Source: Deltaproteobacteria bacterium (GTDB lineage Bacteria; Myxococcota_A; UBA9160; SZUA-336). Taken from it: 6,679 nt of DNA. Where the stretch lies: positions 1-6,679 of the forward strand of contig DAOUZG010000104.1 of assembly GCA_030665705.1 (NCBI GenBank), given 5' to 3'. The first letter of the stretch is position 1. The number at the start of each line of letters is the position of its first letter. Made by a program: the position numbers and the translations under genes. Below the pieces are notes generated by a model that was not told the DNA's origin, did not search any database, and saw only the letters and a list, made by a program, of their open reading frames with translations. Below are positions 1-5,367 of the stretch, piece by piece.

Positions 1-214
1 ATTCGCTGATAACGCGTTTGTAGGCCGCGATTGCGTCATCCCACGCTTCGTTGGCCTGGTGGATTTGCCCGACGGTGGTCAGTGCCTGTCCGGCCTGGGC
101 GTGGAGGGGGAAACTGTCGACGAACGATTCCAGCACGTGCAGGGCCTCGACCCAGCGTTTCTCGCTCTTGAGCTTCGTGCCGATCTGGAAGATCGCGTTC
201 TGGATGGTGGCGTC
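1..214 (-). CDS. TPR-repeat protein fragment, partial at both ends
   Basis: The minus-strand frame whose first convincing codon is GAC at 214-212 stays open to the window edge and encodes about 71 residues with a clear tetratricopeptide pattern. One helix pair contains AIFQIGTKLKSEKRW, VEALHVLESFV and DSFP; a second contains ALTTVGQIHQ, NEAWDD and AIAAYKRVI. The spacing and the A/G/Y/A pattern fit TPR units as found in BamD/YbgF-like proteins and in the repeat arms of large envelope proteins. The frame has no start codon near 214; upstream it merges into a non-coding-looking frame of the autokinase gene. Local G+C (about 57-67% per 60 bases) is below that just inside the kinase (about 73%). 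I infer that this is the interior of a different gene joined abnormally here. The parent protein cannot be named; a resemblance to long TPR-containing macroglobulin-type proteins is only an impression. Confidence 0.6.
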
Positions 215-921
215 GCCGCCGCCCCGCTCCCCACGACGAGGAGCGCCCCGTCGCAGAGGTCCGCGAGCGTCGTCGCATCCGGAAGCACGAGCACGGGAGG
301 GGTATCCACGATGATGGTGTCGAACCGCTCGTAAAGCTCGCCGAGCAACTCCTCCATCCGCCGGGAGGCTAGAAGCTCCGAGGGATGGGCGGGCACCGAG
401 CAAACCGGGAGGACCGACAGCCGTGTATCCGGGACCTCGGCGAGCGCTTCGTCGAGCGACGCGTGTCCCTCCAACACCTCGGCCAGCCCCACCTCGGGAA
501 GCTCCCCGAACGCCCGATGGATACCAGGGGTCCTGAGGTCCGCATCCACGAGGCAGGTCCTGTGCTCGAGCTCGAGACCGAAGCAGAGTGCCATGTTCAC
601 GGCGGTGGTGGTCTTCCCCTCGCGGGGCACGGCGCTCGTCACGATCAGGCTCCGAACGGTGCGTCCCCGGCGGATCGATTGGATGCGTGCCCGCAGGCTC
701 CGGTACTGCTCGGCCACCGCTGACTCGGAGTCGGTGAGGACGACCCGCGACCGCCGCACATCCAGGAGGGTCTTCGCGCGCTCACGTCGACGCGTGAGCC
801 TCCCCGGAGCCGGTAGGGGTCGATCGAGCACGTGCTCGAGAGAGCCGGCCCCCCCACGGGCTCCGCCGTGGCTGGCTCGCTGCTCCTCCGCACGTTGGAG
901 CGCATCGTGAATCCTGCCCAT
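79..921 (-). CDS. CpsD/CapB-type tyrosine autokinase for EPS, C-terminus disrupted
   Basis: This is a cytoplasmic bacterial tyrosine kinase that would pair with the membrane chain-length protein two genes upstream to control polysaccharide polymerisation and export by cycles of autophosphorylation. It starts with MGRIHDALQRAEEQR, an N-terminal helix usual in stand-alone members of the family. Walker A is A97-VPRE-GKT (97-104), Walker A' is LVDADLR (124-130) and Walker B is IIVDTPP (203-209). The ATG at 921 has an SD-like GGGAGG about 7 nt upstream and lies 16 nt after the ATPase stop, so the two are probably cotranscribed. Family-like sequence stops at about residue 230 (DGALLVV, position 232). 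The remaining 50 residues, rich in Ser, Arg and Thr, are an out-of-frame reading of a TPR sequence and end at an accidental stop at 79-81. The end of the Rossmann domain and the usual C-terminal tyrosine cluster are therefore missing. The family call is firm for 921-232 only. Confidence 0.85.
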   Translation of the reverse strand: MGRIHDALQRAEEQRASHGGARGGAGSLEHVLDRPLPAPGRLTRRRERAKTLLDVRRSRVVLTDSESAVAEQYRSLRARIQSIRRGRTVRSLIVTSAVPREGKTTTAVNMALCFGLELEHRTCLVDADLRTPGIHRAFGELPEVGLAEVLEGHASLDEALAEVPDTRLSVLPVCSVPAHPSELLASRRMEELLGELYERFDTIIVDTPPVLVLPDATTLADLCDGALLVVGSGAAATPPSRTRSSRSARSSRARNAGSRPCTCWNRSSTVSPSTPRPDRH

Positions 922-925
922 CGAA

Positions 926-934
926 TTGCCTCCC
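926..934 (-). promoter_or_regulatory. Ribosome binding site of the autokinase
   Basis: In the 16-nt gap between the ATPase stop and the autokinase ATG at 921, the minus strand carries an AGAGGGAGG-type Shine-Dalgarno stretch about 7 nt before the start. It supports the chosen start and translation from an operon message. Confidence 0.6.
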
Positions 935-937
935 TCT

Positions 938-1852
938 CTAGCCCCTCGCGTTCCCGTTCATCCGGGGGCGCCCGAACAGACGCCGCAGCCACCCGACGCG
1001 CACCGCGCGAACGGTCTCCGCGGGCTCCGGCAGGGGATCCCAGTCGCTCAAGCCGATCTCCTTCGCGGCCTCGTCCACCACCCGGGTCGAGATCCGCGGA
1101 ATCTCCCGTGCAAACGCGGTCAGGAGGGCGTTGTCGCACAGGACGTTGATGACCCGCGGAATCCCGCGGGAGCAGGAGTGGACCGCTCGAAGCGCAGCGC
1201 TGGTGAAGAGCTGTCCCGTGTCGTGGCCCGCGATGAGAAGCCGCTCGCGCACATACTCGATCGTCTCTCTGGGTGTGAGCGTCTCGAGCCGGAAGCAGAG
1301 CTCTACGCGCTGACGAAGCTGACGCAGCTCGGGGCGGTGGAGCTTCAGGTCGAGCTCCGGCTGCCCGACCAGCATGATCTGGATGAGCTTTGATTGAGGC
1401 GTCTCCAGATTGGACAGCATCCGGATCTCCTCGAGAAGCTCCGCTGAGAGGTTCTGAGCCTCGTCGATAATCAGCAGGGTCTGCTTTCCCTTCCGAAGTC
1501 GGTCGATCAGGTAGTTGTTTAGACGGTGCAGCGCCGCGCTCTTGCGAAACGGCTCCACGGGCTCGAGCCCCAGCTCGTCGAACACGTAGGTGAAAAAATC
1601 CTCGAGTGAGAGGACGGTGTTGAAGATGTAGGCGGTCTGCACGTCGGGATCGAGCGTCCGCAGCAGCGCGTTGAGTACCGTGGTCTTGCCCGTGCCGACC
1701 TCGCCGGTGAGGACGATGAAGCCTTTGCGCTCGCGTACCGCGTAGACCAGTGTGGCGAGCGCCTCCCGGTGGCTCTCCGAGGCATAGAAGAATCGGGGAT
1801 CCGGGTTTACCCGGAACGGCTCCGCATCGAATCCGAAAAAGTGGTTATACAT
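938..1852 (-). CDS. ExeA/GspA-type AAA ATPase of an EPS (XrtA-type) locus
   Basis: This 304-residue P-loop ATPase belongs to the ExeA/GspA group of secretion-associated ATPases; a close subfamily is a regular member of exosortase-associated EPS loci. The N-terminus MYNHFFGFDAEPFRVNPDP is typical of the family. Walker A is GEVGTGKTT (50-58), Walker B is LLIIDEAQNL (126-135), a sensor-1-like strand is LVGQPEL (161-167), and a sensor-2/lid segment is RGIPRVINVLCDNAL (229-243). There is no membrane segment; the C-terminal tail (about 270-304) is basic and variable. I chose the ATG at 1852 because the frame upstream, open to 1966, is Cys/Thr/Arg-rich and lies wholly inside the previous gene. The ATG overlaps the chain-length gene stop by 8 bp (ATGTATAA), which suggests translational coupling. 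The precise role in EPS export is not known from sequence; energising or regulating assembly is inferred from context. Confidence 0.92.
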   Translation of the reverse strand: MYNHFFGFDAEPFRVNPDPRFFYASESHREALATLVYAVRERKGFIVLTGEVGTGKTTVLNALLRTLDPDVQTAYIFNTVLSLEDFFTYVFDELGLEPVEPFRKSAALHRLNNYLIDRLRKGKQTLLIIDEAQNLSAELLEEIRMLSNLETPQSKLIQIMLVGQPELDLKLHRPELRQLRQRVELCFRLETLTPRETIEYVRERLLIAGHDTGQLFTSAALRAVHSCSRGIPRVINVLCDNALLTAFAREIPRISTRVVDEAAKEIGLSDWDPLPEPAETVRAVRVGWLRRLFGRPRMNGNARG

Positions 1853-3512
1853 CGCCCCGTTTTCCCGCCGCGACGTCCGGAGTGGCGCGCAGCCCTGCGT
1901 GCCCGTCCGCACGCACGTGGTAGAAGAGCAACCCGCCGACGAGCAGCAGCGCGAGAACCACAACACACGAGAGACCCCACCGGAGCTGTCGCGCGCGGCG
2001 CGCCGCCACCTCGCCGGGAAGCCGGATCACGGATACCGCGGCCAGCACGGGAACCCCCAGCACCTCCTGCAGGTCGCCCACCGAGTAAAAGCTCCGGTCG
2101 GCGACTTCCCTGAACACCAGCAAGCTGGCACCCAGCATCAGGCCGAGGAACGTCGCAACCACGAAGACGAGCGGCCGGTTCGGGCGAGCCGGGGACTCCG
2201 GGGGCATCGCAGACTCGATCACGCGGAAGCGCTCCCCCTTCTGCTTGAGCTCCATGGAACGTGCGATGTCCGCCTCGGCTCGCTTGAGCTCGAGCGTCCG
2301 GATGAGCTGCGTCAGATTTTCCGAAGTCCCCTCCAACGCCCCGAGCTCCGCGTCCCGGCGCGGGGTGTTCTCGATGCGGCGCTCGTACACCGCGATTTCT
2401 TTCCCGATCCCCTCGATCTCGCTCCGCACTACGTTCATCCCCACCTGGTAGTTCCGGAGCTCCCGCAGCAGCTGCGCCTCCTGCGGCGATACCGGGCGTG
2501 GCGTTCCCTCGGACTCCTCCTCCGCGATCTGCTGTTCCAGCTGCGCGATCTCCGCTCTGGCGGCAATCACGTCGGGGTGCCGATCGGTGTAGCCCCGAGA
2601 GCGGTAGTTGTTGAGCTGCAGCTCGAGCACGCTCTTGCGTCGGACCGGGTCGTCCTCCGCGCCTGAGCTCGCGACCCGCATCGCCCGGACCTGCTCGCGC
2701 AGCAGGGCCACCTGGCGTTGTGCGATCTCGAGCTCGCTCCGCTTCTGCCCCAGCACCTGGGTCAGCCGATCCACCGAACGGCGGTTCGACTCGAGCTGCT
2801 CCGGGAGCTCGCCGAGATGCTGCTCCTTGTAGGCCGTGATCTGCTGCGCCACCTCCGTGAGATCAACCTGCCGGGTCCGAAGCTCGGCCCGGATGAAGTC
2901 GCTCGTGTCCTCCGCGTCGGCAGCCCGCAGCTCCAGGTTCTCGCGGATGAACTCCCGGGCGAGCTCGTTCGCCACAGCCGCCACCGCCTCGGGGCTCGGG
3001 CCCCGGTAGGCAATCCGGAACGAGTCGATCTCGATGGGTCGCCGCGGGTCCACGATGGGAGGCAGAATCGGCTCGATCGTGATGTCGAGCCGCATCCGCT
3101 CCACCACCGCTTCGCGGGGGGCGTGGAGCTCCGCATACAGTCCGAATTCGTCGATGATCCGACTCAGGCTGTCCCGCGAGAGGATCTGGAGTCGGATGTT
3201 GTGAAACCGGGCTTCCTTGTCCGGAACCACCGTGGTTTCGACCAGCTTCTCCGGGATGCCCTGCGGTTCAATGAGAATGGTGGTACTCGCCTCGTACTCC
3301 GGCGGGAGCCCGACGGCCAGTCCCAGTCCGAGCAGAATGCCGAGCGCGCAAGGAACGACAAACCACCAGGCCCGCCTGCGCAAAATCCTGCTCGCCTGCT
3401 CGAGGTTGAAGCCCGTCTCGCCGCCCGTCTGTGTCGCTCCCATCGTTCCCTCGCTGTCGCCAGCCGAGCCTACCTCGGCCGTCTCTCCGGACTGCGGATG
3501 CCGTCCGCTCAT
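1845..3512 (-). CDS. Wzz/GumC-type polysaccharide chain-length determinant (XrtA-type)
   Basis: This 555-residue inner-membrane polysaccharide co-polymerase should set polymer length and recruit the separately encoded tyrosine kinase. A first membrane helix lies at about 49-69, followed by a Wzz-like periplasmic part (YEASTTILIEPQ at 73-84). A long Glu/Arg/Gln-rich coiled coil spans about 200-430, broken by the family motif YTDRHPDV (308-315). A proline-rich segment (ESPARPNRP, 439-447) leads into a second helix at about 448-466. A cytoplasmic stretch contains LQEVLGVPVLAAVSVI (481-496), and a third hydrophobic helix lies at about 512-531. There is no kinase domain; that activity is in the gene at 921. 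The start at 3512 has GGAG 5 nt upstream. An in-frame ATG at 3443 preceded by GAGGG is an alternative that would remove 23 non-conserved residues. It is the first gene of the operon behind the predicted sigma-54 promoter at 3639-3623. Confidence 0.9.
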   Translation of the reverse strand: MSGRHPQSGETAEVGSAGDSEGTMGATQTGGETGFNLEQASRILRRRAWWFVVPCALGILLGLGLAVGLPPEYEASTTILIEPQGIPEKLVETTVVPDKEARFHNIRLQILSRDSLSRIIDEFGLYAELHAPREAVVERMRLDITIEPILPPIVDPRRPIEIDSFRIAYRGPSPEAVAAVANELAREFIRENLELRAADAEDTSDFIRAELRTRQVDLTEVAQQITAYKEQHLGELPEQLESNRRSVDRLTQVLGQKRSELEIAQRQVALLREQVRAMRVASSGAEDDPVRRKSVLELQLNNYRSRGYTDRHPDVIAARAEIAQLEQQIAEEESEGTPRPVSPQEAQLLRELRNYQVGMNVVRSEIEGIGKEIAVYERRIENTPRRDAELGALEGTSENLTQLIRTLELKRAEADIARSMELKQKGERFRVIESAMPPESPARPNRPLVFVVATFLGLMLGASLLVFREVADRSFYSVGDLQEVLGVPVLAAVSVIRLPGEVAARRARQLRWGLSCVVVLALLLVGGLLFYHVRADGHAGLRATPDVAAGKRGDV

Positions 3513-3538
3513 TCGGACTCCGGTCGGCTCCGCAGGGC

Positions 3539-3551
3539 GAAGGGCCCCTTC
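3539..3551. repeat. Short palindrome in the EPS leader
   Basis: GAAGGG and CCCTTC are 6-bp arms around a single central base, lying between the leader hairpin and the start codon at 3512. The loop is too short for a good RNA hairpin, so if functional it would act as a DNA site. It may be chance in G+C-rich DNA. Confidence 0.25.
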
Positions 3552-3573
3552 CTCTCCTAGAGCTTTGCGGAGA

Positions 3574-3592
3574 GCGCCGGATGTTCCGGCGC
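3574..3592 (-). other. Leader hairpin of the EPS operon
   Basis: A perfect inverted repeat has 8-bp arms GCGCCGGA and TCCGGCGC separated by 3 nt. In the predicted transcript starting near 3613 it would form a very stable hairpin 21-39 nt from the 5' end and about 60 nt before the start codon at 3512. No U-tract follows on the minus strand, so it does not look like an intrinsic terminator. It could be an mRNA 5'-stabilising stem, a leader control element or a DNA operator. Confidence 0.55.
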
Positions 3593-3619
3593 CCGCACCC
3601 GCTGCCGACGCGGAGCTGT

Positions 3620-3634
3620 CACTTGCGACAAGTG
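3620..3634. promoter_or_regulatory. Palindromic putative operator overlapping the sigma-54 promoter
   Basis: CACTTG-CGA-CAAGTG is a perfect 6-bp inverted repeat with a 3-nt spacer. It covers the region between the -24 and -12 elements and the -12 element itself. A protein bound here would occlude the sigma-54 holoenzyme. No regulator can be assigned, and part of the symmetry may be accidental to the promoter. Confidence 0.35.
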
Positions 3635-3639
3635 TGCCA
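3623..3639 (-). promoter_or_regulatory. Sigma-54 (RpoN) -24/-12 promoter of the EPS operon
   Basis: The minus strand reads TGGCAC-A-CTTG-TCGCA. Against the known sigma-54 consensus TGGCACG-N4-TTGCW it matches 10 of 12 defined positions. The invariant GG (-25/-24) and GC (-13/-12, positions 3626-3625) are intact with the correct 10-nt spacing. The predicted transcription start is near 3613, giving a leader of about 100 nt before the chain-length gene at 3512. The promoter faces the EPS operon and sits about 260 bp past the end of a gene encoding a sigma-54 activator. Confidence 0.75.
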
Positions 3640-3697
3640 GTTTCGCCCTCGCTTCGGGCCGTTCTCGGGATACCGGGGTGAGGGAGTGTGGAGAACT

Positions 3698-3748
3698 CTT
3701 CCGTTTACAGGAAAGGGATGTTCACACGGAAGGGAAAAATTCTTCCAC
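3698..3748. promoter_or_regulatory. Cluster of CTTCC/GGAAG half-sites, putative activator enhancer
   Basis: CTTCCGT (3698-3704) and ACGGAAG (3726-3732) form a perfect 7-bp inverted repeat with a 21-nt spacer. GGAAG (3728-3732) also pairs with CTTCC (3742-3746) across 9 nt. Relative to a start near 3613 these lie at about -85 to -135, the usual distance for upstream activator sequences of sigma-54 enhancer-binding proteins. Binding by the neighbouring response regulator is inferred only from position. Confidence 0.35.
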
Positions 3749-3750
3749 TC

Positions 3751-3782
3751 ACTTGCCCAGAAATGGCAGATTTGTCCAGAAA
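3751..3782. repeat. Two-copy direct repeat upstream of the EPS promoter
   Basis: ACTTGCCCAGAAA (3751-3763) and ATTTGTCCAGAAA (3770-3782) match at 11 of 13 positions and are 19 bp apart, close to two helical turns. They lie at about -138 to -169 from the predicted start and could be tandem protein-binding sites. Confidence 0.3.
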
Positions 3783-3877
3783 AGCGAAGAGAAATCCCCT
3801 CGGGTCCAGGGACCTGAAGGCCCCGAAGAAGAGATCGGGCTTCGCAGGGCTACACGGAGAGAGCAGAGCCTGACCCA

Positions 3878-3892
3878 CAGGGCCCGCCCCTG
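3878..3892 (-). terminator. Weak hairpin after the response regulator stop
   Basis: CAGGG and CCCTG are 5-bp arms around a 5-nt loop, starting 4 nt after the stop codon at 3898-3896. There is no U-tract, so it is at best a poor or Rho-assisted terminator. It may be chance. Confidence 0.2.
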
Positions 3893-3895
3893 CGA

Positions 3896-5356
3896 TCATC
3901 CATCGGCCAATCCGCACTCCTTGATCTTCTGGAGGAGCGTTTTGTAGCTGACCTCTAGGATCTTCGCGGCCTTTTTCCGGTTCCAGTTGGTCTGGTGGAG
4001 GACACGCTGGAGGGCTTCCCTCTCGGCTTCGCGGGCCGCGCGCCGGCCGATCTCTTTCAGGGAGATCTTCGTCTCCAGCTCGGCTTCGGGCGCCGCATTC
4101 CCCTCCTTGGGCTCCTGGGGGAGCGCCTCAGGGCCCGAGGGCTCCGGCTCGGCCGCGGCCAGGATCTCCGCCAGGATCGTCTCCTCGGCCCCCAGCACCA
4201 CGATCCGCTTGATCATGTTCTCGAGCTCACGGACGTTCCCGGGCCAGAGGTGGCCCAAGAACGCCTCCTCGAGCGGGTGGGAGAGACGCGGACAGGGACG
4301 GTTGTACTTCTCGCTGTAGATGCGCAAGAAGTGCTCGGCCAGGACCAGGATCTCCTCGCGCCGCTCGCGGAGCGGGGGGACGCGCACGTTCACGACGTTG
4401 AGCCGGTAGTAGAGATCCTCCCGGAACGTGCCCTGACCGACCATCTGCTCGATGTTGCGGTTCGTCGCCACAACCACCCGCACGTCCACGTGAATGTCCT
4501 TGTTTCCGCCGAGCGGGGCGAACTCCCCGTCCTGCAGGACCTGGAGAAGCTTGGCCTGGAGGGCCGCGCTCATCTCGGCGATCTCGTCGAGGAAGATGGT
4601 CCCCGCGTTGGCGATCTCGAATTTCCCGGGTTTGCGCGTGGAGGCTCCCGTGAACGCCCCCCGCTCGTAACCGAAGAGCTCGCTCTCGAGGAGCTCCTCC
4701 GGGAGGGCCGCGCAGTTAACCTTCACAAAGGGCTTACTTCTGCGGTTGGAGAGGTCGTGCAGGCTCCGTGCAATCACCTCCTTCCCCACGCCGCTCTCGC
4801 CGTGGACTAGGACCGTGACATCGGCGTCGGCCACCTGCTCCAGCGTCTCCCGGATCCGACCCATCTTCTCCGAGGCCCACTGGAAGCGCGAGTGCTCTCG
4901 CGCCTGCTGCTCCGCGAGCCGCTCGCGCAGCTCCTCGCGCTCCTCGCGCAGGCTCTCCTTCTCGAGCACCTTGCGGATCGCGAGGTCGAGCTCCTGCTCT
5001 TCGAAGGGCTTGTTCAGGTAGTCGGCGGCGCCGGCGTTCATCGCCTCGACGATGGAGGTCGCCCGGCCCACCACGGAGAGCATGATCACCGGGATCTCGG
5101 GGCGGAGCTTCTTCATCTTCCTCAGCGTCGCGATGCCGTCGAGCCCCGGCATCATGATGTCCAGCAGGATGACCTGCGGGGACACGTCGCCCTTGAGTAG
5201 TTCGAGCGCCTTCGGCCCGTTCTCCGCCAGCAGGACCTCGAACCCGCGAAGTGAGAGGAGGCTCTTGAGATAGGTCCGGATCGCTTCGGCGTCGTCGACC
5301 ACCAGCACCTGCGGACCCGAGTCCGGGGTTCGGGCGTGGCTGCGTATCTTCGACAC
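3896..5356 (-). CDS. NtrC-family sigma-54-dependent response regulator
   Basis: This 486-residue DNA-binding activator of sigma-54 RNA polymerase should be switched on by phosphorylation from the adjacent histidine kinase. The receiver domain (about 16-130) has the acidic pair D21/D22, phospho-acceptor D66 in LLDIMMPGLDG, S94 and K116 in NKPF. A charged linker helix (132-155) leads to the AAA+ domain: Walker A GESGVGKE (186-193), intact GAFTGA loop (233-238) that contacts sigma-54, Walker B GTIFLDEIA (252-260) and WPGNVRELEN (371-380). A Pro/Glu-rich linker (about 402-428) precedes a Fis-type helix-turn-helix NRKKAAKILEVSYKTLLQ (459-476). I chose the GTG at 5356 because it follows GGGAGG by 5 nt and the histidine kinase stop by 10 nt. 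The longer open frame to 5482 lies inside the kinase gene and is Arg/Ser-rich. The receiver looks like general NtrC/AtoC rather than the PEP-CTERM regulator PrsR. The EPS operon is the likely target, inferred from the sigma-54 promoter next door. Confidence 0.95.
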   Translation of the reverse strand: MSKIRSHARTPDSGPQVLVVDDAEAIRTYLKSLLSLRGFEVLLAENGPKALELLKGDVSPQVILLDIMMPGLDGIATLRKMKKLRPEIPVIMLSVVGRATSIVEAMNAGAADYLNKPFEEQELDLAIRKVLEKESLREEREELRERLAEQQAREHSRFQWASEKMGRIRETLEQVADADVTVLVHGESGVGKEVIARSLHDLSNRRSKPFVKVNCAALPEELLESELFGYERGAFTGASTRKPGKFEIANAGTIFLDEIAEMSAALQAKLLQVLQDGEFAPLGGNKDIHVDVRVVVATNRNIEQMVGQGTFREDLYYRLNVVNVRVPPLRERREEILVLAEHFLRIYSEKYNRPCPRLSHPLEEAFLGHLWPGNVRELENMIKRIVVLGAEETILAEILAAAEPEPSGPEALPQEPKEGNAAPEAELETKISLKEIGRRAAREAEREALQRVLHQTNWNRKKAAKILEVSYKTLLQKIKECGLADG

Positions 5357-5360
5357 CGCG

Positions 5361-5367
5361 ACCTCCC
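5361..5367 (-). promoter_or_regulatory. Ribosome binding site fixing the GTG start of the response regulator
   Basis: GGGAGGT on the minus strand overlaps the last base of the histidine kinase TAG stop and lies 4-5 nt before the GTG at 5356. It is the only strong Shine-Dalgarno site near the receiver domain and decides the start against upstream ATG codons. Confidence 0.7.

Larger units (their letters stand above)
3513..3895. other. Intergenic regulatory region between response regulator and EPS operon
   Basis: This 383-bp gap has no convincing gene; short open frames on either strand show no family-like sequence. Roughly 3690-3795 is clearly more AT-rich than the flanking genes, as expected for a promoter or enhancer region. 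It contains the sigma-54-type promoter, the palindrome over it, a leader hairpin, a cluster of CTTCC/GGAAG half-sites and a short direct repeat. These are listed separately. Confidence 0.7.

Noticed and set aside
79..231. Natural C-terminus of a 280-residue autokinase
   Set aside because: These 51 codons read a TPR-coding stretch out of frame; they show no kinase strands, helices or tyrosine cluster.
1853..1966. 38-residue N-terminal extension of the ATPase
   Set aside because: It overlaps the chain-length gene, is Cys/Thr/Arg-rich, and the family N-terminus begins at MYNHFFGF (1852).
2718..3560. Plus-strand open frame (280 codons) opposite the chain-length gene
   Set aside because: No domain or start context; it is a shadow of a well-supported minus-strand gene. 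The same holds for plus-strand frames at 3995-4810 and 1899-2666.
3764..3778. Second sigma-54-like element on the plus strand (TGGCAGATTTGTCCA)
   Set aside because: It has the -24-like TGGCA but lacks the invariant GC of the -12 element, and no gene lies downstream on that strand.
3688..3873. Small plus-strand ORF in the intergenic region
   Set aside because: Lys/Arg/Ser-rich with no ribosome site or family-like pattern; it spans the AT-rich regulatory repeats.
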